Made by a program: the position numbers and the translations under genes. Shown here piece by piece: positions 6,377 through 7,074 of a stretch of DNA of 7,074 nt. The notes under the pieces are model-generated. The model was not told the origin of the DNA. It searched no databases and worked only from the letters and a program-made list of their open reading frames with translations. Each line of letters opens with the position of its first letter. The first letter of the stretch is position 1. The DNA comes from Planctomycetaceae bacterium (lineage in GTDB: Bacteria > Planctomycetota > Planctomycetia > Planctomycetales > Planctomycetaceae): contig JAJDEK010000522.1 of assembly GCA_029259875.1 (NCBI GenBank), positions 1-7,074 of the forward strand. The letters run 5' to 3'.

Positions 6377-6565
6377 TTAGGAATTGATTGCATTGATAGC
6401 GTTTGCTAAATCCATCAATTCATTAATCAATGCACTACGCAACGTAGTGAGACCAGCAATCGCACCAATTCCGATGATTGTTAGCAGTAGCAAATATTCA
6501 ACAAATACAGCACCGCGGACTTTTTGCTTCCACTTTTGTGATTGTGTCCGGATTTTATTTAACAC
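6377..6565 (-). CDS. Flp family type IVb pilin
   Basis: Precursor of a small type IVb (Flp/Tad) pilin, the subunit of adhesive pili. The 62-residue form has a basic leader MLNKIRTQSQKWKQKVRG ending in Gly18. The prepilin peptidase motif G/AVFVEY follows (cleavage after Gly18, with Glu at +5 and Tyr at +6), then a hydrophobic helix LLLLTIIGIGAIAGLTTL and a short helical tail ending NAINAINS. Length and layout fit the Flp family well. No ATG exists in this frame; I chose the GTG at 6565 because AAAGGG lies six bases upstream and it gives a normal leader, whereas the TTG at 6622 would add 19 residues. No tad assembly genes (prepilin peptidase, ATPase, secretin) are visible nearby, so it may be an orphan pilin or its cluster may be elsewhere. 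A strong terminator follows, making it a probable single-gene transcript. Confidence 0.9.
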   Translation of the reverse strand: MLNKIRTQSQKWKQKVRGAVFVEYLLLLTIIGIGAIAGLTTLRSALINELMDLANAINAINS

Positions 6566-6571
6566 AGGTCG

Positions 6572-6577
6572 CCCTTT
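6572..6577 (-). promoter_or_regulatory. Ribosome binding site that sets the pilin start
   Basis: AAAGGG on the minus strand is six bases before the GTG at 6565. It decides in favour of the 62-residue pilin with a non-ATG start over the longer TTG-initiated frame. Confidence 0.7.
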
Positions 6578-6787
6578 CAAGTAGTCCAGATAGAAAATCC
6601 TCTGTGTAACTACAAAGCACAACCTGTACCAATCATTCGAATTTTTCGAGTTCTATAAGTTTCAGATTTATGATTCGGAAAATGGCAGTTATTACAACTA
6701 TTATCTCGCATTTGCTCCATCAAACTGATCATAAAAACACATATTGATAAGATAAAGTAGAGTAACAAAATCAAGCAACTGTTACCC

Positions 6788-6846
6788 AAAGTGTAAACTA
6801 TTAGATACACTTTATTAATTTCAGAATCCAATGAGATACACTCTAT
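6788..6846. repeat. Cluster of TACACTYT half-sites (inverted plus direct repeat)
   Basis: AAAGTGTA (6788-6795) and TACACTTT (6806-6813) form a perfect eight-base inverted repeat with a ten-base centre. AGATACACTTTAT (6803-6815) recurs as AGATACACTCTAT (6834-6846), 12 of 13 bases identical and 31 bases apart, about three helical turns. It lies some 220-280 bases upstream of the pilin start and could be an operator array. No binding protein is identified. Confidence 0.5.
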
Positions 6847-6900
6847 GAGAGGTAAGGGAGGGCAGGAAGGATATTCAAGAAGAGTGTTCAACGCACGCGG

Positions 6901-7074
6901 TTAAGAGTTAAATGCTTGAATTGCTTCTTCTCTATTCGGATAAGTTTCCCAGAGCTTATCAAGATGGGTCACTTCCAAAACTTCCGTACAATATTCGCTG
7001 AGGCCACAGATGCAAAACCGTCCGCCATCCCGATGATTGAGGCGATTCCACATTCTAAAAATGACTTCAATAAA
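6901..7074 (-). CDS. STAS-domain protein (anti-sigma factor antagonist-like), C-terminal part
   Basis: Only the last 57 residues are in the window; the 5' end of the gene lies beyond the right edge. The segment ends with the typical STAS layout: a helix (VIFRMWNRLNHRDGG), a beta strand GRFCICGLS, a helix ending in TEVLEVTHLDKLWETY, then NREEAIQAFNS. The pattern 'G..L.I.GL...V.EVL..T.LDKL...Y...EEAI.AF' is characteristic of anti-sigma factor antagonists of the SpoIIAA/RsbV kind and of related standalone STAS proteins. The phosphorylatable Ser/Thr region would lie upstream and cannot be checked. It may be a partner-switching regulator in the cytoplasm; any link with the pilin gene downstream is only positional. 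The cysteines in FCICGLSEYC are noticeable but not a known motif. Confidence 0.82.
   Translation of the reverse strand, partial: FIEVIFRMWNRLNHRDGGRFCICGLSEYCTEVLEVTHLDKLWETYPNREEAIQAFNS

Larger units (their letters stand above)
6566..6900. other. 335-base stretch without a convincing gene, upstream of the pilin
   Basis: This is probably the regulatory region and leader of the pilin gene. It holds the pilin RBS, a weak candidate promoter on the minus strand (TTGCTT at 6778-6773, 18 bases, TATCTT at 6754-6749) and the repeat cluster at 6788-6846. A minus-strand open frame (6610-6891) crosses it but has a TTG start, no RBS and no family resemblance, so I do not call it a gene. I see no clear terminator for the STAS gene. 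Confidence 0.5.

Noticed and set aside
6384..6584. Plus-strand open frame of 66 codons opposite the pilin gene
   Set aside because: It is antisense to a clear Flp pilin and its sequence merely mirrors the pilin's hydrophobic helix.

Overview
The window looks like chromosomal DNA of a planctomycete, moderately AT-rich and close to the Gimesia/Planctomycetaceae type. This is inferred from gene content: a secreted formylglycine sulfatase, two secreted PQQ-type beta-propeller (BamB-like) paralogs, an Flp pilin and a STAS-domain protein side by side. No 16S rRNA or other marker is present, so the genus cannot be fixed. I see no tRNA, rRNA, CRISPR array, insertion sequence or phage gene.

Left part (1-3430), all on the minus strand: the N-terminal part of a sulfatase running off the left edge (1-516), a 525-residue secreted beta-propeller protein with an extra N-terminal small beta domain (603-2180), and a membrane-anchored endonuclease/exonuclease/phosphatase-fold (EEP) protein (2384-3412). 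Transcription would run from the EEP gene through the propeller gene to the sulfatase, but candidate promoters lie ahead of the last two, so a single operon is not required.

Middle (3430-5560): an AT-rich divergent intergenic region with two small palindromes separates the EEP gene from a plus-strand pair, a RidA-family (YjgF/UK114) gene and, 67 bases later, a second secreted beta-propeller gene (4124-5524). The two propeller proteins share many landmarks and are clearly paralogs. The second ends in a hairpin that also serves as a terminator for the convergent gene on the other strand.

Right part (5560-7074), minus strand: a small secreted lysine/glutamine-rich coiled-coil protein of unknown function with a good promoter and RBS; an Flp/type IVb pilin (62 residues, GTG start) with a textbook Rho-independent terminator; a 335-base non-coding stretch with a repeated TACACTYT element; and the C-terminal end of a STAS-domain protein.

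Nothing here amounts to a recognisable new defence or mobile system. The most useful leads are the RidA protein with Glu replaced by Gln at a catalytic position, the repeat cluster upstream of the pilin gene, and the paired palindromes between the EEP and ridA genes.
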